DNA of 64,000 nucleotides from the NCBI RefSeq assembly GCF_900142285.1, contig NZ_FRAJ01000006.1:1-64000 (forward strand), in the 5' to 3' direction. Within the stretch, counting starts at the first letter, position 1; every line of letters begins with the position of its first letter. Made by a program: the position numbers and the translations under genes. The stretch is from Caminicella sporogenes DSM 14501 (GTDB taxonomy: Bacteria > Bacillota > Clostridia > Peptostreptococcales > Caminicellaceae). The notes beneath the pieces are model-generated. The model ran no database searches. It saw only the letters and a program-made list of their open reading frames with translations, and was not told the DNA's origin. Below, piece after piece: positions 22,473-30,531 of this stretch.

Positions 22473-23348
22473 TTGACAAAAGTAAAGAGGGGATTAGGTA
22501 AGGGGTTGAGTGCACTTATACCTCAAGGTTATAATCAATCCTTTGTCGATGAAAATAGTAAAGATGATAAAGTTATAAAAATGATAAAAATAAATAATAT
22601 CAGACCAAATGAAAAACAGCCCAGGAAATATTTTAATGAAGAAAAAATAAAAGATTTAGAAGAATCTATAAGGGAACATGGAATAGTTCAACCTATTATT
22701 GTCCGCAAAATTCCAAGTGGTTTTGAGATAGTTGCAGGTGAAAGAAGATGGAGAGCGGCAAAAAATGCTAGTCTAAAAGAAATACCTTGTATTATAAAAG
22801 ATTTAAATGATGAAGAAACAGTCAAATTATCTTTAATAGAAAATTTACAAAGAGAAGATTTGAATGATATAGAAGAAGCATTAGCGTATAAAAGATTGAT
22901 TGATGAGTATAATATGACACAAGAAAAAATTTCAAGATTAGTAGGAAAGAGTAGGACTTATATAGCAAATACATTAAGATTGTTAAATTTAAGTCGTCAT
23001 GTAAAAGATTTAATTATAGAAGGAAAAATAACAGGTGGACATGGAAGAGCACTACTTAGGATTAAAGATGAAAAGTTACAAAAACAAGTTGCATTAAAAG
23101 TAATAGAAGAAAATTTAACTGTACGAGAAGTTGAAAAATTTGTTGCAGGTTTGCTGGAGAAAAGTGAAAGGAAAGAAAAGAAAAAGGTTAATAAAGATAG
23201 CAATATTATTTTTCTTGAAGAAACTTTAAAAGAAGTTTTAGGGACTAAGGTAAATATTGTAAAGGGCAAGAAAAAGGGAAAGATAGAAATAGAGTATTAT
23301 AGTGATGATGATTTAGAAAGAATAATTAATTTATTAAAAAATAATTAA
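22473..23348 (+). CDS. parB: Chromosome partitioning protein ParB (Spo0J)
   Basis: CTP-dependent DNA clamp that loads at parS. N-terminal RGLGKGLSALIP (the ParA-contact segment), NEKQPRKYF, AGERRWRAAK and ENLQREDLNDIEEA motifs, then a helix-turn-helix (TQEKISRLVGKSRTYIANTLR) and a C-terminal dimerisation domain. TTG start directly follows the parA stop. A parS-like site overlaps its last codons. Confidence 0.96.
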   Translation: MTKVKRGLGKGLSALIPQGYNQSFVDENSKDDKVIKMIKINNIRPNEKQPRKYFNEEKIKDLEESIREHGIVQPIIVRKIPSGFEIVAGERRWRAAKNASLKEIPCIIKDLNDEETVKLSLIENLQREDLNDIEEALAYKRLIDEYNMTQEKISRLVGKSRTYIANTLRLLNLSRHVKDLIIEGKITGGHGRALLRIKDEKLQKQVALKVIEENLTVREVEKFVAGLLEKSERKEKKKVNKDSNIIFLEETLKEVLGTKVNIVKGKKKGKIEIEYYSDDDLERIINLLKNN

Positions 23349-23364
23349 TGTTTCATGTGAAACA
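23349..23364. other. parS site
   Basis: The perfect 16-bp palindrome TGTTTCATGTGAAACA differs from the consensus parS TGTTTCACGTGAAACA at one base. It begins at the parB stop codon, about 10 kb from oriC. It is the expected loading site for ParB. Confidence 0.85.
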
Positions 23365-23386
23365 ATTAAAAAAAGGATGTGATAAA

Positions 23387-24532
23387 ATGATTTATTTAGA
23401 TAATGCTGCGACTTCATTTCCAAAACCTGAAGAAGTGTATAAAGCTGTAGATGAATGTTTCAGAGTGTTTGGAGCAAATCCAGGTAGGTCAGGGCACAAA
23501 TTAGCATTACAAGCAGGCAGAGCTATTTTCAATACTAGAGAAGTTATATGTGAACTTTTTAATATAGATAATCCTATGCAGATAATTTTTACAAGTAATG
23601 CAACAGATTCTCTTAACCTTGCAATAAAAGGGATATTAAAGAAAGGTGACCATGTGATAACATCTAGTATGGAACATAATTCAGTTTTAAGACCGATAAA
23701 GACATTAGAGGAAAAAGGAATAGAAAATACTATAATAAAATGCGATGAAAATGGATTTATAGATGTAACAGAAGTAGAAAAAAGTATTAGAAACAATACA
23801 AGATTAATTGTTATGACACATGCTTCTAATGTTACAGGAACTATAATGCCAATAGAAGAAGTAGGGAAAATTGCAAAAAAATATGGAGTATTTTTTCTTG
23901 TAGACGCAGCACAAACTGCTGGTGTATATGATATAGATGTAAAAAAAATGAATATAGATTTATTAGCATTTCCCGGTCATAAAGGGTTGATGGGTCCTCA
24001 AGGTACAGGAGGTTTATATATCAGAGAAGGATTAAATTTGAAGCAAATGAAAGAGGGCGGTACTGGAAGTAAATCTGAGTCTTTACTTCAACCTGAGATT
24101 ATTCCAGATAAATTTGAAAGTGGGACACCTAATACTCCCGGAATAGTAGGTTTAGGAGCAGGTATAAAATTTATTTTAGATAAAGGAATAGAGAATATAA
24201 GAAAACATGAAGAAGAATTGACAGATTACATGTTAAAAAAACTTGCAGAAATAAAAAAAGTAAAAGTTTATGGACCACAAGATGCGAAAAAGCAGGCTTC
24301 AGTTATTTCTCTAAATATAGGTGATTTGGACTCATCAGAAGTAAGTTATGCATTAGATCAAGTGTTTAATATTGCAGTTAGGTCAGGACTTCATTGTGCA
24401 CCTTTAGCTCATAAAACTATAGGAACTTTTGAACAAGGTACAGTTAGATTTAGTATAGGTTATTTTAATACTAAAGAAGATATAGATAAAGCTGTAGAAG
24501 CTATAAGAAAAATATGTAAAAAAACATATTAA
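23387..24532 (+). CDS. Class-V aminotransferase, cysteine desulfurase family (EF2568 type)
   Basis: PLP enzyme of the cysteine desulfurase/selenocysteine lyase superfamily. N-terminus YLDNAATSFPKPEEVY, PLP-lysine in the GHKGLMGPQGTGG segment (around residue 200), and the catalytic-cysteine region RSGLHCAPLAHKTIGT near the C-terminus. This ending matches the subfamily found near selenium genes in Enterococcus and Clostridia (inference from family knowledge). ATG 23387 follows AAGGATGTGA. 381 aa. A partner scaffold gene is not adjacent. Confidence 0.85.
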   Translation: MIYLDNAATSFPKPEEVYKAVDECFRVFGANPGRSGHKLALQAGRAIFNTREVICELFNIDNPMQIIFTSNATDSLNLAIKGILKKGDHVITSSMEHNSVLRPIKTLEEKGIENTIIKCDENGFIDVTEVEKSIRNNTRLIVMTHASNVTGTIMPIEEVGKIAKKYGVFFLVDAAQTAGVYDIDVKKMNIDLLAFPGHKGLMGPQGTGGLYIREGLNLKQMKEGGTGSKSESLLQPEIIPDKFESGTPNTPGIVGLGAGIKFILDKGIENIRKHEEELTDYMLKKLAEIKKVKVYGPQDAKKQASVISLNIGDLDSSEVSYALDQVFNIAVRSGLHCAPLAHKTIGTFEQGTVRFSIGYFNTKEDIDKAVEAIRKICKKTY

Positions 24533-24745
24533 TTTATATTAGTTTTTAAGATTTGATATAAGTTAATGTTAATAATTTAAAGAAGTTAAATTTTTTAAAA
24601 AACTTTAAAGAGTTGATTAAAAATATTGTGATGTACAATTTGTAACTTAAAGCAGATAGAGTGTTAAAGAAGTATCTGGCGATTGAGAAAACATTATAGA
24701 TTTAATGGTAAATATAAAAAATCTAAAACTAGAGTATATAAAGAG
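24533..24745. other. Intergenic region upstream of the YkuS-like gene
   Basis: About 210 bp of A/T-rich DNA between the aminotransferase gene and the hairpin at 24746. No coding sequence, consensus promoter or known RNA motif is recognised. Confidence 0.5.
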
Positions 24746-24782
24746 CACTTCCTTGAAAAAATAATACAAGGAGGTGTTTTTT
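24746..24782 (+). promoter_or_regulatory. Terminator-like hairpin that contains the ribosome binding site of the next gene
   Basis: Stem CACTTCCTTG (24746-24755) / CAAGGAGGTG (24767-24776), 10 bp with one G-U pair and an 11-nt loop, followed by six T residues and then the GTG start at 24784. The 3' arm is itself the AAGGAGGTG ribosome binding site. The element could terminate transcription or hide the ribosome binding site. Confidence 0.65.
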
Positions 24783-24783
24783 A

Positions 24784-25050
24784 GTGAAAAAGACTATAAT
24801 TGCAAATAATATTCCTTCTTATATAATTGAAAATTTGGAACATAGAGGATATAGGATAGTGGATAATTCATATGAAGGATATGTAGATGCAATTTTATTT
24901 GATAGCAATAATAGTTCTTTAGGCTATTTAAATGTATTTGACAATGTTATAGATATGAATTATGGAGTATTTTTAGTAGATGTAAATAACAAGACAATTG
25001 ATGAAATAGAAAGTATATTATTGAATAGGAGTTATAGTTCAATATTTTAA
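24784..25050 (+). CDS. Small YkuS-like (UPF0180-type) protein
   Basis: An 88-aa soluble protein. The pattern of N-terminal IENLEHRGYRIV, a central VDAILFDSNNSSLGYLN strand region and a C-terminal KTIDEIESILL helix resembles the UPF0180/YkuS family of small Firmicutes proteins of unknown function. This is recognised by pattern only. GTG start, with the ribosome binding site buried in a hairpin. No cysteine pair or catalytic motif is visible. Confidence 0.65.
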   Translation: MKKTIIANNIPSYIIENLEHRGYRIVDNSYEGYVDAILFDSNNSSLGYLNVFDNVIDMNYGVFLVDVNNKTIDEIESILLNRSYSSIF

Positions 25051-25053
25051 AAT

Positions 25054-25089
25054 AAAAAGAGCAGTTATTTAAATTAAACTGCTCTTTTT
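25054..25089. terminator. Bidirectional terminator between YkuS-like gene and yyaC
   Basis: Stem AAAAAGAGCAGTT / AACTGCTCTTTTT (13 bp) with a 10-nt loop. It has T-runs on both strands and serves the two convergent genes. Confidence 0.9.
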
Positions 25090-25677
25090 ACTCGATTTTT
25101 CCTTTTCTCTTTGAAATGTTAAGAGTCCAAAATAAATGCTGCTGGCGATAGTTTCTGCCATATTCATAACAAGACTTAGTCTGGTATTTTGTAGTACTAT
25201 GTATTCCATAAAACCTCCTAGATTTACTGTGCCGGTAATATTAATATCTCCTATGGCAGGTAGAGTTTTCTTTACACCAGCACCTGGTTTTAAGGGTCCT
25301 TCTGATACAGTTATATATCCTACTCGATCTATTTTCCCAAGACAAGCATCTATAGCAATTATAAAAGGATTTGGAAAAGAGTTATATATTAAATCAATAG
25401 TATCTTTTAAATTTTTTGCATGAACAGGTTTATCAAGAGTTCCAAAGACATGTACATTGTCAAAATTTTTTATGATTTTTTTTATTTTATAGCCAGTTAG
25501 AGGACCTAAACTATCTCCTGTTGAGCGGTCTGTACCAATGCATAGTAGAATAATATCGCTATGTCTATTAGTACAGAAAGTTTTTAAATAATAATTAAAA
25601 ATGTTGGTAAAAGATATTACAGCTGTAGGGTCATTGATGTTTACTGTATTTTTTGAGTATAAGGTAGTAGTATTCAA
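25069..25677 (-). CDS. yyaC: Sporulation-associated YyaC family protein
   Basis: About 200 aa with the family signature IGTDRSTGDSLGPL and the later IDACLG and GPLKPGAGVKKTLP segments. It is related in fold to the spore germination protease and bacterial hydrogenase-maturation type peptidases, and its precise function is unknown. In Bacillus it also lies near parB. The TTG at 25677 is preferred (AGGTG 6 nt upstream). An ATG at 25695 has no ribosome binding site. Its presence supports an endospore former. Confidence 0.85.
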   Translation of the reverse strand: MNTTTLYSKNTVNINDPTAVISFTNIFNYYLKTFCTNRHSDIILLCIGTDRSTGDSLGPLTGYKIKKIIKNFDNVHVFGTLDKPVHAKNLKDTIDLIYNSFPNPFIIAIDACLGKIDRVGYITVSEGPLKPGAGVKKTLPAIGDINITGTVNLGGFMEYIVLQNTRLSLVMNMAETIASSIYFGLLTFQREKEKSSKKSSLI

Positions 25678-25904
25678 AAAATTCACCTGCCTCATGATAT
25701 ATTTCTAAAATCAAATAGATATTTTTATACTAGAGAATATTCAGATGATATTTTAAAGGTTTAAAAATATATTTGTAGAATTTAAATATATATAGAAGTT
25801 TTCCCAACAATAAAAAAATAATACGTAAAAATATTGATTATTTTAATTGAAGAAGTTTTTTGTTTATAGTAAGATAAAACAAAGTAGATGGGGAGGTGTA
25901 GCTC

Positions 25905-27905
25905 TTGCCCGTTAAAGAAATGCTTGATAAAAATGATGAAATATTGAAGGTGTGGGAAATTTTCATAAAAAAAAATATACTTAAAGAAGGAGTTTTAAGA
26001 AAAATAATTTTTGATTCATGGAAGAGAAGTAAAGAATATGGAGTAAATCCATTAACAAATAAAGTAGATGTACATCTTACGAAAGAAGAATTAAAAGAAA
26101 AATATGAAAAATTTAAACCTCTTTTAAAAACTGCTAAACCATTTATGGATAGTTTATATAAAATAGTTGGACATTCAGGCTTATTAGTAAGGCTTACAGA
26201 TAAAGAAGGATATATTCTTGAATGTATAGGAGATATAAGTTTAGTTAAACAATATGGAAATTTAAATATGTATAAGGGTTGTAATGTGAGAGAAGCAGTA
26301 ATTGGTACAAATGCAATAGGAACAGCACTTTATACGGGAGAGCCTTTGCAAGTAATAGGAGCTGAGCATTTTTGTAAGCAGTATCACAATTGGAGCTCAT
26401 CGGCGTGTCCCATTAGAGATGAATATGAAAATATAATAGGTGTAATAAGTATGACTGGGCCAAAAGAAAAGGTACATCCTCATACGTTGGGAATGGTAGT
26501 TGCTGCTGCAGAGGCTATAGAAAATGAATTAAAACTAGAAAAGATAAATAGGCAGCTGAGGTTAGCTAATAAACATTTTTATGCCATAATGGAGTCTATT
26601 TCAGAAGGATTAATTTGTATAGATAATGAAGGCATTGTTACAGATATAAATTTTTTTGCAAGAAAAGTTTTATCTTTGAGAGATAAAGATATTATTGGCA
26701 AGAATATAAAAACTATATTATATGAAGAATATGAAGATAAAATATTAAAAGTAATTGAAAAAGGCAGAAAATATGAGGAAGAGGAAATTTATTTTAAGTT
26801 AAAAAAAGGTAAAAAGCTGTTGTGTATAGCTACTGTAACACCTATAAAGGATAATATTTCAAATAAAGTAGAGGGAGTTGTAATAACATTTAAGGAAGCA
26901 AAGGTGGTTCACAATCTCGTTAATAAAATTGTTGGAGCTGAAGCAAAATTTACTTTTAATGATATATTAGGTCAAAGTGAAGGGATAAAAAAAGCAATTG
27001 AATTGGCAAAAAAATCAGCTAGATATAATACAACTGTACTTTTGAGTGGAGAAAGTGGGACAGGCAAAGAGCTATTTGCTCAAGCTATTCATAATGCAAG
27101 TTCAAGAAGAAATAAACCTTTTATTTTTTTAAATTGTGGAGCTATACCTAGAGAGCTTGTTGCAAGTGAATTATTTGGTTATGTTGAAGGAGCATTTACA
27201 GGTGCAAAGAGGGGAGGACATCCGGGAAAATTTGAATTAGCCGATGGAGGAACTATATTTTTAGATGAAATAGGTGATATGCCTTTAGATACACAAGCTA
27301 ATTTACTTAGGGTGCTTGAAACAAAACAAGTAGTTAGAATTGGAAGTCATGAAGTTATTTCTGTAGATGTTAGGGTAATAGCAGCTACTCATAAAGATTT
27401 AGAAAAAGAAGTCAAGCTTGGAAACTTTAGACAGGATTTATATTATAGATTAAATGTAATGCCTATAAGGATACCAGCTTTAAGGGAAAGGAAAGAAGAT
27501 ATAAAAATACTAGTTGATTATTTTCTTGAGAAATTTTGTATAAAAATGGGTAAACAAGTAAAAGGAGTTAGTAATAGTTTTTATAAGGGAATGATAAATT
27601 ATAATTGGCCCGGAAATGTAAGAGAACTGCAAAATGTTATGCAGCAGGTAATGAATGTAGTGGAAAATAATGAAATGCTATCTTTTAAACATTTACCTGT
27701 ATATATAAAACCTACTAATTTATCTAAAAGTTTAGGAATAAGTGATAAATTACTTTCATTAGAAGAAGTAGAAAAGATAGCTATAGAAAAAACTATTTCT
27801 GAAGTAGGAGGAAATATAGCTTTAGCTTCTAGGATATTAGGGATTAGTAGAAGTTCTTTATATAGAAAAATTTATAAATATAACATGGAATATGTTTTAA
27901 AATAG
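25905..27905 (+). CDS. Sigma-54-dependent transcriptional activator (GAF-PAS-AAA+-Fis HTH)
   Basis: Enhancer-binding protein that remodels sigma-54 RNA polymerase. Layout: N-terminal AcoR-type region with [15 protein letters not shown]-like sensor (about 80-215), PAS domain (about 228-345), AAA+ domain from residue about 348 with Walker A GESGTGKE, the sigma-54 contact loop [10 protein letters not shown] and FLDEIGDMP, and a C-terminal Fis-type helix-turn-helix ([19 protein letters not shown]). 666 aa. TTG start after GGGGAGGTG. Downstream lie two repeats and a -24/-12 promoter in front of the Mrp operon, which is the likely target. The ligand is unknown. Confidence 0.94.
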   Translation: MPVKEMLDKNDEILKVWEIFIKKNILKEGVLRKIIFDSWKRSKEYGVNPLTNKVDVHLTKEELKEKYEKFKPLLKTAKPFMDSLYKIVGHSGLLVRLTDKEGYILECIGDISLVKQYGNLNMYKGCNVREAVIGTNAIGTALYTGEPLQVIGAEHFCKQYHNWSSSACPIRDEYENIIGVISMTGPKEKVHPHTLGMVVAAAEAIENELKLEKINRQLRLANKHFYAIMESISEGLICIDNEGIVTDINFFARKVLSLRDKDIIGKNIKTILYEEYEDKILKVIEKGRKYEEEEIYFKLKKGKKLLCIATVTPIKDNISNKVEGVVITFKEAKVVHNLVNKIVGAEAKFTFNDILGQSEGIKKAIELAKKSARYNTTVLLSGESGTGKELFAQAIHNASSRRNKPFIFLNCGAIPRELVASELFGYVEGAFTGAKRGGHPGKFELADGGTIFLDEIGDMPLDTQANLLRVLETKQVVRIGSHEVISVDVRVIAATHKDLEKEVKLGNFRQDLYYRLNVMPIRIPALRERKEDIKILVDYFLEKFCIKMGKQVKGVSNSFYKGMINYNWPGNVRELQNVMQQVMNVVENNEMLSFKHLPVYIKPTNLSKSLGISDKLLSLEEVEKIAIEKTISEVGGNIALASRILGISRSSLYRKIYKYNMEYVLK

Positions 27906-27911
27906 CACATG

Positions 27912-27974
27912 TGTATTAAAATGAAACAATAGTGGACAAGTAAATTTTTAATATATGTATTAAAATGCAACAGT
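27912..27974. promoter_or_regulatory. Paired 17-bp repeats: candidate enhancer sites for the sigma-54 activator
   Basis: TGTATTAAAATGAAACA at 27912-27928 and TGTATTAAAATGCAACA at 27956-27972 match at 16 of 17 positions. Each has a TGT-N11-ACA dyad. They are 44 bp apart start to start, roughly four helical turns, and centred about 187 and 143 bp before the predicted start of transcription from the -24/-12 promoter. That layout is typical for upstream activator sites. Confidence 0.65.
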
Positions 27975-27982
27975 TGATGGGG

Positions 27983-28013
27983 AAAGGGTTGTTATTTAAA
28001 TAACAACCCTTTT
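27983..28013 (+). terminator. Terminator of the sigma-54 activator gene
   Basis: Perfect 15-bp inverted repeat AAAGGGTTGTTATTT / AAATAACAACCCTTT ending in a T-run. It separates the regulator gene and the repeats from the downstream promoter, so the Mrp operon needs its own promoter. Confidence 0.88.
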
Positions 28014-28080
28014 ATGTTATTTTGATTAAAAATGAGAATAATAAGTAATATCAATTATTTCAAAGAGTTATTATAAAAAT

Positions 28081-28096
28081 TGGCATGATATTTGCT
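28081..28096 (+). promoter_or_regulatory. Sigma-54 (-24/-12) promoter of the Mrp operon
   Basis: TGGCATGATATTTGCT has GG at -24 and GC at -12 with exact family spacing, matching the consensus TGGCAYR-N4-TTGCW at every specified base. It lies 60 bp before the mrpE start codon and about 110 bp after the second upstream repeat. Confidence 0.85.
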
Positions 28097-28155
28097 CTTT
28101 ATTTTATTGTATTTTGAAATTGAGTATTTAGATTTAAAGAAATTTGGAGGACGGT

Positions 28156-28641
28156 ATGAAATATAGATTAGTAAATATTATTGTGTTATTAATATTTTTA
28201 TCATTTTGGTTAATGCTGTCGGAGAAGATAGATATAGAATCGTTATTAATAGGATGTGTTATTTCATTTGCAGTTTATTATTTGAATAGAGATTTTATAA
28301 TATTTTTTTCAGAAAAGAAATTTTTAAATATTCAGAGACTTGTATATTTGATTCAGTATTTATTTTTGCTTTTAAAGGAAATAATTGTAGCTAATTTTCA
28401 AGTGGCTAAAATAGTTTTAAGCAGAGAGTTAAAAATTTCTCCTAAAGTAGTAAAATTTAAAACTAAATTAAAAAATGATTTGACAAAGACTATTTTAGCA
28501 AATTCAATAACTCTTACTCCGGGAACTTTATCTATACAAGTTAATGATGATGAATTTATTGTTCACTGCTTATTAGAAGAATATGAATATACTTTAATTG
28601 ATTCTAAATTTGAAAAGATTTTATTAAAGATAGAGGAGTAA
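28156..28641 (+). CDS. mrpE: Mrp antiporter subunit E
   Basis: MrpE/MnhE family: short N-terminal membrane part (about three hydrophobic helices) followed by a cytoplasmic domain with the conserved segments ILANSITLTPGTLS and the ending LEEYEYTLIDSKFEK. 161 aa. ATG 28156 follows GGAGG by 5 nt. First gene of a ten-gene operon encoding a multisubunit Na+(or K+)/H+ antiporter. Confidence 0.93.
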   Translation: MKYRLVNIIVLLIFLSFWLMLSEKIDIESLLIGCVISFAVYYLNRDFIIFFSEKKFLNIQRLVYLIQYLFLLLKEIIVANFQVAKIVLSRELKISPKVVKFKTKLKNDLTKTILANSITLTPGTLSIQVNDDEFIVHCLLEEYEYTLIDSKFEKILLKIEE

Positions 28642-28646
28642 AAGAG

Positions 28647-28916
28647 ATGATAGAAAAATTATTTATAATCTCAACGATTCTGTTGGCATTTACAATAATT
28701 CTCTGTATTATAAGAGCGATTAAAGGACCGGGAGCTGCTAATAGACTTATAGCTATAAATGTTATTGGAACGAAAACGGTAGTTTTGATTTCAATAATTT
28801 CTTTTATACTTAAAGAAACTTACTTTTTAGATGTAGTTTTAGTATATGCTTTAATAAGTTTTTTAGCTTCTATAGTAATAGCTGAATTTATAAAAGAAAA
28901 TAGGAGGAAATTTTAA
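28647..28916 (+). CDS. mrpF: Mrp antiporter subunit F
   Basis: 89-aa, three-helix membrane protein with the MrpF/MnhF pattern: IRAIKGPGAANRLIAINVIGTK followed by hydrophobic helices with FLDVVLVYALISFLAS. Starts 5 bp after mrpE ends, and its stop overlaps the mrpG start. Confidence 0.92.
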   Translation: MIEKLFIISTILLAFTIILCIIRAIKGPGAANRLIAINVIGTKTVVLISIISFILKETYFLDVVLVYALISFLASIVIAEFIKENRRKF

Positions 28917-29212
28917 TGAGAGAAATTTTGATATTTATATTTTTATTTGGGGGATTGTTTTTTCTTACAGTTGGAACTATAGGACTTCTTAGGTTTCCAG
29001 ATGTATTTACTAGAGCTCACAGTGCTGCTAAGTGTGATACATTAGGAGCTATATTGTGTTTAATTTCTCTTATTATATATGATGGTTTAAATTTTTCAGG
29101 TATAAAACTTCTATTAACTATTGTATTTTTATGGATTACATCACCGACTGCAACTCATCTTATAGCTAGAGCAGCCTATAATCAAGAGAATGGGAATGGT
29201 AAAAAGCTATGA
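28916..29212 (+). CDS. mrpG: Mrp antiporter subunit G
   Basis: 98-aa, three-helix membrane protein with the MrpG/MnhG signature GTIGLLRFPDVFTRAHSAAK and the C-terminal TSPTATHLIARAAY. The start codon overlaps the mrpF stop by 1 bp and the end overlaps the next gene by 4 bp. Confidence 0.93.
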   Translation: MREILIFIFLFGGLFFLTVGTIGLLRFPDVFTRAHSAAKCDTLGAILCLISLIIYDGLNFSGIKLLLTIVFLWITSPTATHLIARAAYNQENGNGKKL

Positions 29213-29445
29213 AGATATTTAGTGTAATTATGCTTTTATTTTTAATAGGCTGTTCAATAGCTGTTTCAGCAATAAAAAATCTTCTTGGAGCTATTATAGT
29301 TTTTATGGCATACAGTCTTGTAATGGCGATACTTTGGCAGCAACTTAATTCTCCAGACTTAGCTATAACTGAGGCAGCAGTAGGAGCAGGAATAACAACT
29401 CTTTTGTTTATCCTTACTTTAAGGAGAATTAGAGGTGGAAGGTAG
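29209..29445 (+). CDS. MbhD-like subunit (DUF4040; part of MrpA C-terminus)
   Basis: 78-aa membrane protein of the DUF4040/MbhD type: three helices with GAIIVFMAYSLVMAILWQQ and SPDLAITEAAVGAGITT. In classical Mrp this sequence forms part of the C-terminal extension of MrpA. In archaeal membrane-bound hydrogenase it is the separate subunit MbhD. Here it is separate and sits between mrpG and an MbhE-like gene. The ATG overlaps the mrpG stop. Confidence 0.88.
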   Translation: MKIFSVIMLLFLIGCSIAVSAIKNLLGAIIVFMAYSLVMAILWQQLNSPDLAITEAAVGAGITTLLFILTLRRIRGGR

Positions 29446-29721
29446 ATGAGAAAATTATTTTCGATTATTTTAACGACAATATTAATATCGATATTGCTTA
29501 TGGGAGTTAGTGAATCTTCTCATTTTGGACATGAGAATAATCCGGTTAATAATTATGTTTCTGAGAAGTATATAAAAGAGAGTATAGAAGATACTGGTGC
29601 TTTAAATATAGTAACGGGAATTATATTAGATTATAGGGCTTTTGATACTTTTGGAGAAGCTACACTGCTCTTTACAGGATTAATTGCAGTAATACTTGTA
29701 TTGTTTAAAGATAAAACTTAA
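29446..29721 (+). CDS. MbhE-like subunit (second part of MrpA C-terminus)
   Basis: 91-aa protein with an N-terminal hydrophobic helix, a hydrophilic loop and a C-terminal helix containing IVTGIILDYRAFDTFGEATL, the hallmark of MbhE and of the corresponding MrpA/MrpB junction. Begins on the base after the previous stop codon. Together with the MbhD-like gene it represents a split MrpA tail. Confidence 0.87.
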   Translation: MRKLFSIILTTILISILLMGVSESSHFGHENNPVNNYVSEKYIKESIEDTGALNIVTGIILDYRAFDTFGEATLLFTGLIAVILVLFKDKT

Positions 29722-29744
29722 TCTGGGAATAGGAGGTGTTTCCA

Positions 29745-30164
29745 ATAAATAATTTGGTTTTAATAGAAGTAGGTAAAATAATAATACCTTTTATACAAAT
29801 ATTTGGGATATATATAATATTTTTTGGGCATTTATCTCCGGGTGGAGGTTTTGCTGGAGGAACTATAATAGGAGCTAGTTTAATTTTATATAGAATAGTT
29901 TTTGGCAGTGAAAAGATAAAAGATAAGCTTAATTATATTAATTTAATGATGTTAATATGCGGGGCTTTGATATTTTATGGAATATTAAAGGGATACAGTT
30001 TTATTTCTGGTGGAGCGCATTTAAATTTACCTCAGATTCCAATAGGAACTCCGGGCAATATTCTTTCAGGAAGATATTTGTTGCCATTAAATATATCTGT
30101 TGGAATAGTGGTAGCAGTAACTGTATATATTTTATTTACATTGTTTTATGAAGGTGAGATATAG
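29745..30164 (+). CDS. mrpB: Mrp antiporter subunit B
   Basis: About 139 aa, four helices, with the MrpB/MnhB signature FFGHLSPGGGFAGGTIIGAS and PGNILSGRYLLPLNI. The start is unusual. GGAGGTG at 29732-29738 is best spaced to an ATA codon at 29745, which gives the family-like beginning NNLVLIEVGKIIIPF. The in-frame GTG at 29736 lies inside the ribosome binding site, and the TTG at 29754 is about 15 nt from it. The true start is therefore uncertain within 18 bp. Confidence 0.9.
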   Translation: MNNLVLIEVGKIIIPFIQIFGIYIIFFGHLSPGGGFAGGTIIGASLILYRIVFGSEKIKDKLNYINLMMLICGALIFYGILKGYSFISGGAHLNLPQIPIGTPGNILSGRYLLPLNISVGIVVAVTVYILFTLFYEGEI

Positions 30165-30166
30165 AT

Positions 30167-30529
30167 ATGAAAGGGTTAATTATAAATTATTTTGAGACAG
30201 CATCAATTATATTATTTGGAGTTGGATTTGTTACATTATTACTTCATAATAATTTGATAAAAAAAATTATTGGAATGAATATTATGGATACGGCTGTATT
30301 TTTATTTTTTATTTCAAAAGGATATATATTTGAAAAGGAAGCTCCAATTATAAGAGAAATGCACAAAGGAGCAGCTGGATATGTAAATCCAATACCAACG
30401 GCATTAATGCTTACGGGTATAGTAGTTGCAGTGAGTATAACTGCCTTTGCACTATCTTTAACTCTTAAGATTTATGAAAAGTATGGAACGATTGAACTTG
30501 ATGAAATTATGAAAATGAGAGGTGAATAA
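30167..30529 (+). CDS. mrpC: Mrp antiporter subunit C (NuoK-like)
   Basis: 120-aa, three-helix membrane protein homologous to NuoK: an IGMNIMDTAVFLFFI helix and PIPTALMLTGIVVAVSITA, which is the MrpC signature. Starts 2 bp after mrpB ends. The mrpD-like gene starts 2 bp after its stop. Confidence 0.93.
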   Translation: MKGLIINYFETASIILFGVGFVTLLLHNNLIKKIIGMNIMDTAVFLFFISKGYIFEKEAPIIREMHKGAAGYVNPIPTALMLTGIVVAVSITAFALSLTLKIYEKYGTIELDEIMKMRGE

Positions 30530-30531
30530 AT

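Noticed and set aside
27983-28013. Perfect 30-bp palindrome as an operator for the sigma-54 activator
   Set aside because: It ends in a T-run right after a gene and works as an ordinary terminator; the better activator sites are the repeats at 27912-27974.
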